From positions 26,671,001-26,735,000 of the forward strand of contig NC_083390.1 of assembly GCF_031755915.1 (NCBI RefSeq): DNA of 64,000 bases, in the 5' to 3' direction. This DNA is from Ziziphus jujuba. Taxonomy: Eukaryota > Streptophyta > Magnoliopsida > Rosales > Rhamnaceae. The notes below the pieces were generated by a model, which ran no database searches, was not told the origin of the DNA, and saw only the letters and a list, made by a program, of their open reading frames with translations. The position numbers were made by a program, and so were the translations under genes. Shown here piece after piece: positions 45,302 to 58,196 of the stretch (its first letter is position 1; every line of letters begins with the position of its first letter).

Positions 45302-46480
45302 GAGAATGATTTGCCTTCAAATCAAAATCATCACCTGTAGAAAAAAGAAGATAAATTAGAAACATTAAAAGTAGCACTCACGTTATACTCCACCTGGCAA
45401 ATCATGCTTGTAGGCGTTTTCATTGACCCTCCCTAAAACTTGAAAAGGTCTATCTCCTTGAGGCATAAGCTTTGACTTGCGTTGTTCAATAAATATCTCG
45501 TTTCTTAAATACAATCAAACCCAATCTCCTGGTTTGAATACTACCTTAATCCGACCTTGATTAGCAGCTTTAGCATACTGTTTAGTCCTCCTATCAATGT
45601 TTACTATAGTCTTTTCATGAATTTGCTTAACAAACTCAGTTTTCTATTTACCATCAAGATTAGCATGTTCACGTAAAGGCAAAGGTATTAAATCTAATGG
45701 AGTTAAAGGATTAAAACCATAAAAAAGTTTGAATGGTGAATATTTAGTAGCAGAATGTATGGTTCTATTATAAGCAAACTCAACATTTGGCAAACATTCT
45801 TCTCAAGTTCTCAAATTTCCACTAATTAATGCTCTCAACAATGCAGACAAACTTCTATTCACTCCTTCATTTTATCCATCAGTTTGTGGATGACAAGTAG
45901 TGAAAAATAAAAAATTTTGTACCCAACTTAGCCCATAATATTTTCCAAAAATAACTTAAAAACTTAGCATCCTTATCTGAAACAATAGTCCTACGCATGC
46001 CATGAAGTCTCAGTACTTCCTTAAATAGCAAATTAGCTACATGAGATGCATCATCAATCCTATTACATTCTATGAAATATGCCATCTTAGAAAATCATCA
46101 ACAACCACAAAAATATAGTCCTTACCCATCCTTAACCTAGGTAACCCAAATACAAAATCCATAGATAAATCTACCCAAGGATAAGAACGAATAGGTAATG
46201 GCATATACAAACCATGTGGTTTAAGCTTAGATTTTGACTTTCTACACGTGATATACCTCTCACAAATCCTCCTTACATCTCTCCTCATGTTCGACCAATA
46301 AAAGTATTATTGTAATATGGACAAAGTTTTTGCTACACCAAAGTGTTCCCTTAAACCCCCACCGTGACCTTCTTTAACAAGTAATTCCCTAATGCTACAA
46401 CAAGGCACACAAAGTTGACTTTCCTTAAGCAAGTATCCATCAAATATATCTATAACCATGTTTAGCACAATTTCTATATA
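45302..46480 (-). pseudogene. Integrase of G6
   Basis: Decayed gypsy integrase. Zinc-domain remnant CERYITC at about 46240, then [20 protein letters not shown] with the first catalytic Asp, [14 protein letters not shown] with the second, and after a stop NEGVNRSLSALLRALISGN with the Glu. The C-terminal region reads VVFKPGDWV-like sequence (about 45530) and NVSATFNV-like sequence before the PPT. Integrase joins element DNA to the host. All three catalytic positions can be read, but in different frames with stops in between. Confidence 0.82.
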
Positions 46481-46489
46481 TTTCACCAG

Positions 46490-47660
46490 AGTTTATATCA
46501 TGCTCATAAATTTCCTTACTCGTTCAAAACCAAACAATTTAGCATCTAAGGTTGAAAATAAAACATACCTTCGGGATAAAGCATCGACTACCACATTATC
46601 TTTAACTTTCCTGTAGCGTATGACATAAAGAAAAGTCTCAATGAATTCAATCCACCTTCCATGCCATCGGTTAAGCTTATTTTGGCCTTTAATATGCTTC
46701 AAAGATTCATGATCTGTGTTAATCCCAAATTTCTTTGGCATCAAGTAATGTTGCCATGTCTCCAAAGCTCAAACTAAAGCATACATCTCTTTGTCCTAGG
46801 TTGGATAATTCAATGCTGCCCCATTCATCTTCTCACTAAAGTATGTTATAAGTCTTCCTTCGTGCATCAACACTGCTCCAATACCTACACTTGAAGCATA
46901 CATTCCATCTCAAAAGTCTTAGAAAAATTAGGTAAAACCAATAGAGGAGCATTAGTTAATTTTTCTTTCAACAAGTTAAAAGAATTTTCTTGTGCCTTTC
47001 CCCATTGGAATCCCACACTCTTCTTGATTATTTTGGTCAATGGTGCTGCAATAGTACTAAAGTCCTTGACAAATCTCTTGTAAAAACTAGCCAAACTATG
47101 AAAACTTCTTACTGGGTAATAGTAATAGGTTTCGGCCAATCTTGGATTGCTTTGACCTTGGATTGGTTAACCTTGATTCTTACAACACTCATAACAAATC
47201 TTAGAAACACAAGCTCATCTTGACAAAAATCACACCACTTTTTGAGATTAGTAAGCAATCCTTCTTTCCTAAGTGCTTCTAAAATGAATCTAAGGTGTTC
47301 TACATGTTATCTAAATTCCTACTATATACAAGAATATCATCAAAAATAAACAACCATAAATTTTTCAATGAATTGGTGCATAACATGGTTCATTAATGTC
47401 ATGAATGTACTAGGTGCATTAGTTAATCCAAAGGCATTACTAACCACTCATACAAACCATGTTTTATCTTAAATGCAATCTTCCATTCATCTCCCTCGTT
47501 CATTCTTATTTGATGAGACCCATTCCTAAGGTCAATCTTCAAAAACATGCATGCACCATATAATTCATCAAGCATATCATCTAATCTAGGAATAGGATGC
47601 CTATACTTGACAGTTATGTTGTTAATGGCCCTACAATCTACACACATTCTCCAAGATCAA
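46490..47660 (-). pseudogene. Reverse transcriptase and RNase H of G6
   Basis: RT starts with [27 protein letters not shown] and [15 protein letters not shown]. The catalytic region at about 47330-47370 is damaged. The segment after the palm continues normally ([17 protein letters not shown]), unlike the fused copies. The thumb/connection reads [20 protein letters not shown] and [17 protein letters not shown]. RNase H follows with [20 protein letters not shown] and VVVDALSRR. These enzymes copy RNA to DNA and degrade the template. Numerous frameshifts and stops. Confidence 0.84.
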
Positions 47661-48172
47661 TCTTTCTTAGGCATTAACAATCAAGGTATAGCACATTGAC
47701 TCATGCTTTCTCTAATGTAACCTTTGTTTAGCAATTCACTTACCTTGCATTGAAGCTCCGTTGTCTCCTCGGAATTACTTTTGTATGCAGGCCTATTAGG
47801 AATTATGGCTTTGGGGATGAGATCTATTTGGTGTTCAATTCGTTGAATAGGTAGTAAACCACTAGGAATATCCTCCAGAAAAATGTCATCAAACTCCTGC
47901 AAAAGAGAAGAAATAGAGCTTGGCATTGCAGACTCTTCAGGGTTAGCTAGATGATTTAAAAATGCATCTTTATATATCATGACCAGCATAGGTTTCTTAT
48001 TTAAAAATTCCTTTTTAGCCTCACCTTGACTAAGATAAAAGTTGATCTTTTTCTTCTCTTCCTTTTCTTTCTCCCTCTCGGGTTTAGAAAGCTTACCTAA
48101 GTGATGCGGCTCAGCCTTGCCCTCTTATTTGCTTATTGAAGTTGTGGGTGGTATGATGGTCTTCTCCCTTTG
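47661..48172 (-). pseudogene. Protease-RT linker of G6
   Basis: Reads LVMIYKDAFLNHLANPEESA and EFDDIFLEDIPSGLLPIQRI leading into RT, preceded by a charged linker near 48000-48170. In G2, G5 and G9 this is the segment where the rearranged pol departs from the normal order. Confidence 0.75.
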
Positions 48173-49898
48173 CTATTCGACCTCCCTTCTTTTTTGCATT
48201 TGCACTTGATTTCTAAACACCTCCCTTGGTGTTAATGGCTTAAGCTTAAATTTCTTACTTTTAAATAGGAACACAATGGAATTTTCCCGAGTATAGTGCA
48301 TGGTATTCTTGTCAAATTGCCACGGTCTTCCCAATAAAATATGTCCTACATGCATAAGTACAACATCACATAAAACCACATCCACATAGTTCTCAATACT
48401 AAACTTTATCTTGACTTGTTTATTTATCATCTCTCCACTATCATCAAGCCATTGAAGTCTATATAGTTCTGGATGTTTGATTGTTGTTAACCCTAATTTC
48501 TCCACCACAACAGTGTGTAGAAAATATTTTCCCTTTGCACTTGCTCCTCATCCTTATACATGGTCAAGACTCTACGTGCCAAAAAACTTAACACAACCCT
48601 TGAAGCCCTCTGAGGCATGGGTTCATCATGCTCTTCTTCTTTAGATGTTTCCTCATCATGCTCAATCTCAGCTTTTGACTCCTCATTGTCTGATTTTAAC
48701 TCTCCATTATCCTTCAACACCATAATTCTTCTATTTTGACTTTGGTTGGCAATATGTCCACGGCCGCAACATTTAAAACACACAATATCATGAGCTCTAG
48801 ATGGTTTAGGATCATCCTTACCCTTCGGTTTTGGTGTTTGTACAGGTTCAGCCTGGTTGTGTCTCCTTGGCTAAATGGCACTTCTTTCCTCTTGCTTCGC
48901 CTTTGGTCTTGGCTCGAATGCAGGATTGCTTCTTCAACTAATTGAACCGGTCCTCCAACTACTTGAATCTCCTCCATGCCATGTATTACTACCCTCCTTT
49001 TGAGTTGGTGCTCAATTTTGATCGCTACGTGCAGCATCTCTTCCAACACCATATATTGTTGTAGATTCATTTAGTTTGCAATCTCTCGATTAAGCCCTCC
49101 AAGAAACCTAGCCATTGTTACCTTTCGGTCCTTATTCAAACCCAACCTCATCATGAGCATTTCCATCTCATTGTACTAATCCTCTATCGACCTGCTTCCT
49201 TGAGGTAAAGATTGCAACCTCTAATGCAACATCCTATTATAAAGGCTTGGTACGAATTGTTTCCTCATTGCTCATTTCATTTGTCTCTAAGTTGTTACTA
49301 ACTCATCACCAACTCCCTTTTGGGATATTTTGCTCATTGTTCCACCACTGTAAAGCATAATATCCCAATTCTTAGGCTGTCAACCTAACCTTTTTTGCCT
49401 CTGAATAGTTATGGCAATAAAAAATCATCTCCATGCATTCTTCCCACTTTAAGTAAGCCTCCGGATCACTTTTTCCCAAAAATGGTGGTATACTGACCTT
49501 GATATTACCTAAATCATCATCTTCCTCCTCGTTGTGCCTACCACACATTTTCCTTCCTTGGAGTGCAAATATGTCTTTGGAATCCTCCTCAAAATTGTCT
49601 CTAAAGTCTCCTTCTTCAATTTCCTCCCGATAACGTCCACGGTCTCCTCTTCCTCGACCACGTCCTCCTTGTGGTTCCATCCTAAGGTTTGGCCTTCTCT
49701 GTTGGTTCTCAAACCTGTCCATCCTTTGATCGAATTGATCAAATAGAGCATTCATCCTTTGCAATTGCTCCAACTCGCCTGCATGTCAATAGGTTCTGCG
49801 TAATTCCCTGATGCTCTAAACTCTCCCTTGAACCCCACAGAATCCTCTCCAAGTTCTCTTAAGGAATCACCTCCTCTTTGTAATCATGAATATGTCAT
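48173..49898 (-). pseudogene. gag and protease of G6
   Basis: Gag from ATG 49898 (early stop) through QRMDRFENQQRRPN, an Arg/Gly-rich stretch (GGRGRGRGDRGRYREE), SIPPFLGKSDPEAYLKWEEC and FYCHNYSEAKKVRL. Frameshifts follow at 49080-49370. The zinc knuckle CFKCCGRGHIANQS has lost its last Cys. The protease active-site DSG segment is deleted between TLLWWRN (about 48495) and EKLGLTTIKHPELYRL, while the second motif HILLGRPWQFD remains. So the protease would be dead even without the stops. Confidence 0.84.
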
Positions 49899-50790
49899 GT
49901 TAGTGAAATAATGCAAGAAATCTCACCAAGTTCACTCCTTCATGTGTATCACTCAAATAAGGTCTCGTTCACTTATGTTTCACACTAGTTTTGGCTTTTA
50001 ACCTTGTTATAAGCTCACACTTTCTTGCCTCTTTTCACTCCAAAGATTATCTCAAAGTTCTAATAACACACACTTAAAACCAGCAACTAAATCACAAGTA
50101 TGTCCTAATTAAACCTATCAATAAATAGAAGAAAGAAGCAAGCAAATTCCAAGTGAATTAGAAAACCTAATTTTCGGCTTTACTATCCAAAAACAAGGAA
50201 AAATATTAAAGTAATTTTCATATTCAATAAGGAATCAAACCAGAATATTAAAAGACCATAATTCAAGGATAAAATTTAGAAAAGGGTTGAAAAAATTAAC
50301 AAGAACACAATTCGAACAAAATAGGAGATAGATGTTGGTTGTAGTTCTCATATTTTAGGTTTTTGTTTCAAATCCTTAAGCCAATTTTAATCCAATCAAT
50401 TAGCACCAATATTCCAATATCCAGCAACCAATATTGGATAAACAGCAACTTCAACTATCACAATTGAATTTTTCCCAAATCCGAACAAACTCAAATTTGC
50501 AATTCTCAAAACCGGCCTTTTGTGCAATTTTTTTTTTCAACTTCGGCTTCTTCTTTTTTTATCACAAACCGAATAATATCACACAACTTTCAGCAGCACA
50601 ATCACCACAAGAATGCAACTCCAATGCCTAACAATTTCTCAAATTTGAATACACCTTCCAAACAAAACAAATTGAAAAAATTTAGGGTTTTGCAATATGT
50701 TTTCCGAAATTTCTTTTTTTTTTTTAATATATAAGTGCAACTAATTACAATTAAAAACAGCGAACGAAAATTAACAAAGCAAACGAAAAT
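49899..50790 (-). other. Untranslated leader of G6 (truncated)
   Basis: Leader-type sequence with CAGCAAC motifs and A/T runs; it ends at the junction with C3, before any PBS. Confidence 0.7.
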
Positions 50791-51129
50791 TTGATCAAAT
50801 GGGTCCATAGATCTACATCAAAAAATGAGAACAAAAAATAAATTAAAACAATAATTAAATTTTTTTTCATAAATTAAATAAGCACAACTAAATGTAACAA
50901 ATATAATTATTTAAACGTAAGTTAATGAACCTAATTACCAATTTATTTAGTAGATGATATGTTTTTTCCATCCATATCCCCTCGTAATCATTACGAACAT
51001 AACCATTATCACATTATTCCTTATTATCACTTTCAACCACACTTGCCAACTGAAAGACAAATGATTGTGAACCATCGTAGAATCTCTAAGAACATCTTCT
51101 TTAGCCAATTCATCTTCAACAAAAGTACC

Positions 51130-51560
51130 ATGTTGTAGTGGAGTTAAAACTACAGATCATCTAGAATAAAGTTGGTTCTCAACATAAACTACTTGTTGAA
51201 CTTGTGAAGCCATAATGAATGCGTCATATTTATATCCAATTTTATTTTAGTTAATACATGTAAAACCCATCTCATTTTCTTTCACACGACTACTGTCGAC
51301 CCAATCACACTTGAATACGAGAATTCGAAACACAGTGTAATTAACATCCCAGATTTCTCTTATTACCCCTTAGTATGCCATCTCAGCTAAAATAAGGTTA
51401 TTGTCCTTAGCACTAGCAAAATGCCTACTTTTAGCAACTACCTTCACACCACAATTCTAGGTGACCTGCTTATTATCCCTATCCAAAATGTTGAATCGAA
51501 CTCCTTTAATCTCATTGTGAACCATGTACATTCCATCTTAATGTTTTAGAAACTATATGA
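51130..51560 (-). pseudogene. CACTA transposase, DUF4216 domain (second copy)
   Basis: Same domain as at 42348-42780, with more damage: a frameshift around 51240-51280 and a deletion near 51515. The in-frame TAG in RVT-stop-NCGVKV is shared with C2. The C-terminal YVENQL piece is at about 51185. 51560-52680 beyond it is leader-like sequence with no gene, including a short direct duplication at 51735-51905. Confidence 0.75.
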
Positions 51561-52679
51561 TTTGGTTGACTTTGCTTTTGTTCAATCTAGTAAATGGAAA
51601 TACAATTATACATTGTTTACTCACTAAACCTAAAGTTAAAACATTAATATTAATGGTTTATTTGTAATATACCTTATCACGTAACCAATACATAAATGTA
51701 CGTTTGTGTTCATCTTGAAACCATTTTGCTTTTTTTCCTCAATTTTTTTTCTTGAATTCAAGGCTTTCAAATGAATTCTAAAACAAAGAAAAGTTTTCTT
51801 ATTTAGATTAATGTGCTAACCCATTTTCCTCAATTTTGTTTCATGAATTCAAGGCTTTCAAATGAATTCTAAATCAAAGAAAAGTTTTCTTATTTAGATT
51901 AATGTGCTAACACAAACCACTGCATAACGAGTGACCAAAATCAAAATGAAAACCCAAGCCCAATGCAAAATCAAGAACAAAACTCTAATCCTAAGCAAAA
52001 TCGTGAGAAAAACCCCAATCCCAAGCAAAATCACAGACAATATATTAACCCAAACAAGATTGAGAAATCCCACTAGTTAAATTTAAAAAAAAAAAAAACC
52101 CATAACCTAAGTTTTTTCCACTTACAACCTATGCAACACAGCAAATAGTAACCAAGCAATCTAGCAACAGAGCAACGCAGCAACCTAACAACAAACACAC
52201 CAAGAAACCCAGCAATGACAGCAACCCAACCAAAAAAAAAAAAAAGGCTAAAAAATATAACCCACCAATGAATCTAGTACGGTTGATGATAAAAAATGGA
52301 AGAAAAATAAGTAAATATGTGCTCGCTAACGGTGACAAAGGAGAAAAAAAGAAGAAACCTAGAAACCAGCTAACCCAACTGTTCAACTCTTCTTAGAGCA
52401 CGGCAAAGCTAGGATCTCTTAGAGTTTGTACTTGGTGAAAAGATGGGGATTGAAAATGTGCCTAATATTTTTTTAAATATTAATGATGATTTTAAAGTAT
52501 CAAAGGGTGGGGTTTGAAAAAATTGGAGGCAAATACAAATGATTTAAAAATTTGAAAGGAAAATTAATTTGCTTTATATTTTATTCATTTTCATGTATAT
52601 TACTTCATATCTATAATATTTTTCTGTATTTGATTCATATTCTAAATGGTGCATTTAGTGGGTAAAACAATTAAAAGAA

Positions 52680-53680
52680 ATAATTCAAACAAGCAGGTGA
52701 TGCTTTTATCATAAAAAACGTCATCCAACGTTTGAAAAATAATTAAATTTATCATATTTTTATTAACTATCTATTAACTATGTATATTAACTATCTATTA
52801 AATTATTAAATTTAAATTAATTAAATTTGAAAATGTTTTATTAATTTAAAAAATAGCTACTTTAAAATGAAATACAAATAAATTAAATGAATAGATTAAT
52901 TATTTTACCTCATATCATAAATTAATATATTTATTTTTTATATACATATGAATAAAATATAAAATCAACTAAAATACCAAAAATTAACAAAATAGGCGAC
53001 GAAGCTTTCAATGCTAAAAGCGTCGCCTCATGCTTTTCAATTTTAAAATAATTAAATTTCTCAACATTTTCATCAGTTTAAAAACTAATTAATTTAAAAT
53101 TAAAACACAAATAAATTAATTCAACTGATTAATTATTTTATTTCATATTGCTAATTAATATATTTAATATTTATATACATAATAATAAAATGTAAAATTA
53201 AATAAAAATACCAAAACTTAACACAATAAGCAACGCTTTGAATGTTAAAAGCGTCACATGATGCTTTTCAATTTTAAAATAATTAAACTTCTCAAACTTT
53301 TTATTAATTTAAAAAATCATTAATTTTATATTCAAACAAAAATAAATTAAATGTATAGATTAATTACTTTGCTTCATATTGTAAATTAATATATTTAATA
53401 TTTATATACATATGAATAAAATATAAAATTAAATAAAATTTCAAAAATTAAGACAAAAGGTGACCGAATGCTTTTAAATTATAAAATGTTTAATTTCATC
53501 AAACTTTACTTAATTTTAAAAATAATCAATTCAAAATTGAAACACAAATAAATTACACGAATAGAATAATTATTTTGCTTCATATTGCTAATTAATTAAT
53601 TTAATATTTACATACATGTGAATAAAACATAAAATTAATTAAAATCCCAAAAATTAAGACAATTGGTGGCGCTTTAGATG
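52680..53680. repeat. Hairpin subterminal units of C3
   Basis: About five units like those of C4, with cores near 52695, 52993, 53230, 53460 and 53662 (e.g. GGCGACGAAGCTTTCAATGCTAAAAGCGTCGCC with a small bulge). Same orientation as C4, and both arrays stop in the same unit (AAGACAATTGG...). Confidence 0.78.
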
Positions 53681-54799
53681 TGATACAAACCTAGGTCGAC
53701 TTGCTCCTAAACCCATATTATATTAGCCTAGATCGTAAAATTAAGTTCAAGTTCTTATGGAAACCTTAACCCCTAACCAACCTGTGATTGGAAACCTTGG
53801 TATATCGAAGACGCCACAATACGCGATGTTTGTCCTATTGATAAGTCAAAAATAAAACACTCACTCTCTAATTGTGTTTTAGGTGCTCAAAGAGAACAAA
53901 GAGAATTCTTTCTCACAAATAATTTTCTAAATATTATTAAAGGTTTGTTCTCCTTGAAAAAATAAGCCCTTAAATAGGCTAAAGTCACAAAGCAATAAAC
54001 CCTCAAAAACTAAGACAAAACTGGCCATACATTAACACATTCCTAATGTGGCCGAAATTCCATAGCTTTCCTAATCTAATTTTGATTAATTAATTCCTTT
54101 ATTTTGAATTAGGAATTAATTAATTTACAATTGATATAATAAAATAATAACTTTCCTAAGTTGATTTCCCCAGCAAATAAATAAATAAAAACGAAATAGA
54201 AGACTAATTTTCTAAAACAAAAAGTCAACTCAAATTAGGAAACTAGTTAACTAGTTTGACCACTGAGATATCTTTGATCAATTTTCAGCTTGTAAAGGCT
54301 CCAATCAAATCCCATATGCTACGTAGGATGCCAAATAGGATTATTTATGATTCCCATACATTGCCCTTGATTGGAACAAAGAGAAAATGCCAAATCAACA
54401 AAATACAGTAAAGCCAGCAAGAAAAATAGTAAAATCGGCCAGCAATTTCTTCTATGTACAAATCACCATTTAGTTGCTTTAACTTCTGCCTTATCTTGAT
54501 TTCATCACCTCTTAGTGATATTCATTGATTTCACGAAGTGTTGGATCCATTCCTTGCTGCCCAGAGTCCAAAAAGGCACGAAAACAGCTACGGGCATCCA
54601 CCACTTCGATGCTTAAAACAGACTTGGAATATTCAGGTATGGATAAGCCCTTTTGAGAATTGATAACTACCTATATGAGACAGCCAGGTTTTCCTTAAAT
54701 CTCTTGGCTTGAGCCATAGTGATTGGCCTGGTATTCAACTGTATCGGATCTGCACCTCAGCGGGTTGTCGGTTGTGCAGGTATGGGCAGATTCTCATTA
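53681..54799 (-). repeat. 3' LTR of G7
   Basis: 1119 bp. The terminal dinucleotide on the left is TG as usual; the right end on the plus strand is TCATTA where other copies have TCATCA. Confidence 0.85.
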
Positions 54800-54812
54800 T
54801 TCCCCTCCTCTT
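54800..54812 (-). promoter_or_regulatory. Polypurine tract of G7
   Basis: AAGAGGAGGGGAA on the minus strand. Confidence 0.87.
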
Positions 54813-56730
54813 GAAAAGGATTTAAACTCAAATCAAAATCATCACGTGCAGTAAAAGGAGATAAATCAGTAACTTTAAATGTAGCACTAACATTATACTC
54901 ACCTGATAAGTCAAGATTGTAGGCATTCTCATCAATCTGCTCCAAAACTTGAAAAGGTTCATCCCCACGCGGCATAAGCTGGAATTGTTTTTGCTTATGA
55001 AACCTCTCCTTCCTTAAGTGCAACCAAACCCAATATCCAGGCTCAAAAACAACCTTTATTTGGCCTTGTTTGGCATTCCTAGCATATTGTTCAATCCTCC
55101 TCTCAATATTTGCTTTAGTCTTTTCATGAATTTACTTCACAAAATCAACTTTTTGCTTTCCATCTAGATTAGCACGTTCACTTAAAGATAAAGGTGTAAG
55201 ATCTATTGGAGTCAAAGGATTAAAACCATAAACAATCTCAAATAGTGTAAATTTGGTAGCTGAATACAAAGATTTATTATAGGCAAATTCAACATGTGGC
55301 AAACATTCTTATCGTGTTCTTAAATTTCTACTAATTAAAGCCCTTAACTTAACATGCCTTTGGTTAAGCTTCTCTTTACCTTTAATGTACTTCAAAGATA
55401 CATGATCTGTATGAATCACAAACTACTTCAGCATTAAATAATGCTGCCACATTTTCAAACCTCTCACCAAAGCATACATCTCTTTGTCATAGGTCAGGTA
55501 GTTTAGTGCAGCTTCATTCAATTTCTCACTAAAGTAGGCTATGGGTCTTTCTTCTTGCATTAAAATAGCTCCAATACCTACACCCGAAGCATCACATTCA
55601 ATTTCAACAGTCTTAGAAAAATTTGGCAAAACTAATAAAGGTGCATTAGTTAATTTATCTTTCAACAAATTAAAAGGTTTATCTTGTACTTTCCCCCCAT
55701 TTGAAGCTAACATTCTTCTCAACAACTTTGGTCAAAAGTGCTACGATGGTGCTAAAATCCTTGACAAATATTCGATAAAAACTAGCCAAACCATGAAAGC
55801 TCCTCACTTTGGTAATGAAGGTGGGTTTCGGCCACTCTTTGATTGTTTTCACCTTGGATTGATCAACTTTAATTCCTATAGCACTTACAACAAATCCTAG
55901 AAAAATAAATTCATCTTTACAAAAACCACACTTTTCATATTAGCAAATAACCTTTCGTTCCTAAGAATATTTAAAACTTGCCTAAGATGTCCTACATGCC
56001 CATCAAGGTTTCAACTACATACTAAAATATCATCAAAACATACAATCACAAATTTACCAATAAATGGACGCATGACATGATTCATTAATCTTATGAAAGT
56101 ACTAGTTGCATTAGCTAAACCAAAAGGCATCACTAACCATTCATACAATCCATATTTAGTCTTCAATGCGGTTTTCCATTCATCACCCTCTTTCATTCTA
56201 ATTTGATGATAACCACTACTAAGATCAATTTTTGAAAACATGTAAGCACCATGTAATTCATCAAGCATATCATCTAAACTAGGGATTGGATGTCTATACT
56301 TAATGGTAATATTATTTATGGCTCTACAATTAACACATATGCACCATGATCCATCTTTCTTAGGAACTAATAAAACAGGAGCAGCACATGGACTCATACT
56401 TTCCTTAATATGACCTTTGTCAAGTAAGTCACCTATCTGCCTTTATAGCTCCTTTGCCACCTCGGGATTACTCATATATGTAGGCTTATTAGGAATTGCT
56501 GCTCCTGATAAAAAATCTATTTGATGTTCAATCCCTTGAATAGGTGGTAAACCATTAGGAATCTCCTCCAGAAAGACATCTTTAAAATCCTATAAAAGAG
56601 AAGAGATAGAACTTGGCAATTCAAGTTCTTTGGGATTAGCTTGATCATTTAAATAAACATCTTTATAAAGCATGACCAGTAATGATTTCTTATTCAAAAT
56701 TGCTTTATTAACATCTCCAATGCTAAGATA
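54813..56730 (-). pseudogene. pol of G7 (RT, RNase H, integrase with internal deletion)
   Basis: [71 protein letters not shown] and the catalytic motif CFDDILVCS, where the usual Tyr is Cys. RNase [21 protein letters not shown] and [19 protein letters not shown]. Near 55345 the RNase H end (GKEKLNQRH) is fused to the integrase late core (LRALISRNL), deleting the zinc domain and most of the DDE core. Then the integrase C-terminus: VVFEPGYWVWLHLRKERF, MPRGDEPFQVLEQIDEN and LSGEYNVSATFKVTDLSPF, open from 55023 through the PPT into the LTR. Confidence 0.86.
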
Positions 56731-56875
56731 AAAAATTTTATTTTTCTTTCCCACTCACGGGTTCCACTTTCCCACTCTCACTCTCGGCTTTTTAAATTTT
56801 CCTCACACTCTCAGGTTTTGTTCTCTCTCTCTCTCTCCCTTTGCTTTCTCTCTTTCTTTACATTAACAAAACCTG

Positions 56876-57666
56876 CCATAGGTTCAGGAAAAATGATGTG
56901 GCCGAATTTCCTTTATTTTCCTAATCTAAATTGGATTAATTAATTCATTTATTTTGAATTAGGAATTAATTAATTTACTACCAAATTAATAAAATTCTAA
57001 CTTTCCTAAAGTAATTTGTCCAGCAAATAAATAAATAAATAACCAAAATAAAGACAATTTCGTAAAACAAAAGTCAAAGTTTCAAATTAGGAAACTAGTT
57101 GACTAGTTTGTCAAATAAGCTATCTTTGACTAATCACCAGCTAGTTTATACTTTAAATCAGCTCCAATATGCCATTTAGGATGCCGAATAAGATTAATAT
57201 AGGTTCCCATACATTTCCCTTGATTGGAATAAGGAAAACTTGCTCGATTCACAAGAAAGGTCAAAGTCAGCACCAAAACCATGCATTTTCAGCCAAATTG
57301 AACCCCATATGCAAATGACTCATTTCAATAGCTTCCGTTCTACCTTAACATAATTCCATGGTCCCTTGGTGAGTTTAATCATGTTCACAAGTTAACAAAG
57401 TAATTCCTTGTTGCCTAGAACACGTAGATGCACCAAAATAGCTTGTCAGGTCCATTTCTGCCTTCATAACTTAGATGCATAAAACGAGCTTTCGATCTTC
57501 GGGTATTACCATACCCTCTTAAGATTTAATCACACCTTAAATGAAGCTAACCAGGTTATCCTTAAATATCTTCACTTGCACCCTGGTGATTCGCCTCGTC
57601 TTCAATTGTATCGGATCAGCTCCTCAACGGGTAGTTGGTTGTACGGGTACAGATGGATTCTCATCA
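56876..57666 (-). repeat. Partial 3' LTR of G8
   Basis: Last (plus-strand right) 790 bp of an LTR close to that of G3, with its U5 side removed by the fusion to G7. Keeps the GGAATTAATT inverted repeat and the TCATCA end. Confidence 0.84.
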
Positions 57667-57679
57667 TTCCCCTCCTTTT
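57667..57679 (-). promoter_or_regulatory. Polypurine tract of G8
   Basis: AAAAGGAGGGGAA on the minus strand. Confidence 0.8.
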
Positions 57680-58196
57680 GAAAAGGATTTTCCCTCAAAT
57701 CAAAATCATTACCTGCAGCAAATGGAGATAAATCAGCAACATTAAAGGTAGCACTCACATTATATTCACCTGGTAAGTTAAGTTTATAAGCATTTTCATC
57801 GATCCTCTCCAAGACTTGAAAATGTCCATCCACTAAAGGCATAAGCTTTCACTGTCATTGTTCCGAAAACCTCTCCTTTCTTAAGTGCAACCAAACCCAA
57901 TCTCCTCGATCAAACACCATCAGAACAAATCCTAGAAACACAGGCTCATTTCGTCAAAAAATACATATTTTGATATTACAAACAATCTTTCGTTCCTAAG
58001 TACTTCTAAAACTAACCTAAGATGTCGTACATGATCATTTAAATTTCGGCTATATGCAAAAATATCATCAAAGTAAGTAACCACAAATTTTCCAATGAAT
58101 GGATGCATGACATGGTTCATTAATCTTATGAAAGTGCTAGGTGCATCAGTTAAACTAAAAGGCATTACTAACCACTCATACAAACCATACTTAGAC
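57680..58196 (-). pseudogene. Shortened pol of G8 (RT palm fused to integrase C-terminus)
   Basis: Integrase C-terminus (MPLVDGHFQVLERIDEN, LPGEYNVSATFNVADLSPF) directly after the RT end: [42 protein letters not shown]. Same joint as in G3 and G4. The RT N-terminal half is missing because the sequence flips to plus-strand G9 at 58196; the open frame at 57932-58255 crosses that breakpoint and its first residues are antisense G9. Confidence 0.84.

Larger units (their letters stand above)
44167..50790 (-). mobile_element. G6: most complete Ty3/gypsy copy, minus strand, 5' LTR missing
   Basis: 3' LTR, PPT, integrase, RNase H, RT, protease, gag and leader in canonical gypsy order (RT before integrase), about 6.6 kb. 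It lacks the RT-integrase fusion seen in other copies and so shows what the parent pol looked like. Left edge is inside C2; right edge joins C3 at about 50790 before the PBS. All genes carry stops. Confidence 0.88.
50791..53680 (-). mobile_element. C3: CACTA transposon remnant, minus strand
   Basis: Second copy of the C2 region: its first bases (ATCAAATGGGTCCATAGATCTACATC) match 41880-41905 of C2, and it contains DUF4216, the leader region and then subterminal hairpin repeats. It lacks the material between 42050 and 42120 and most of DUF4218. The right end is cut at 53680 by the G7 LTR. At the site where G6 entered C2 (about 44163), C3 is uninterrupted (about 52263). Confidence 0.75.
53681..56875 (-). 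mobile_element. G7: Ty3/gypsy element, minus strand, truncated
   Basis: 3' LTR, PPT and pol up to the linker before RT. It differs from G3/G4 in keeping part of RNase H and the integrase, with its own deletion between them. It ends at about 56875 by fusion to an LTR fragment (G8) at CTTTACAT, where the partners share ACAT. Confidence 0.86.

Noticed and set aside
52129..52386. Hydrophobic 85-codon frame like a membrane protein
   Set aside because: Antisense or low-complexity reading of the CACTA leader region shared with C2; no start context or conservation.
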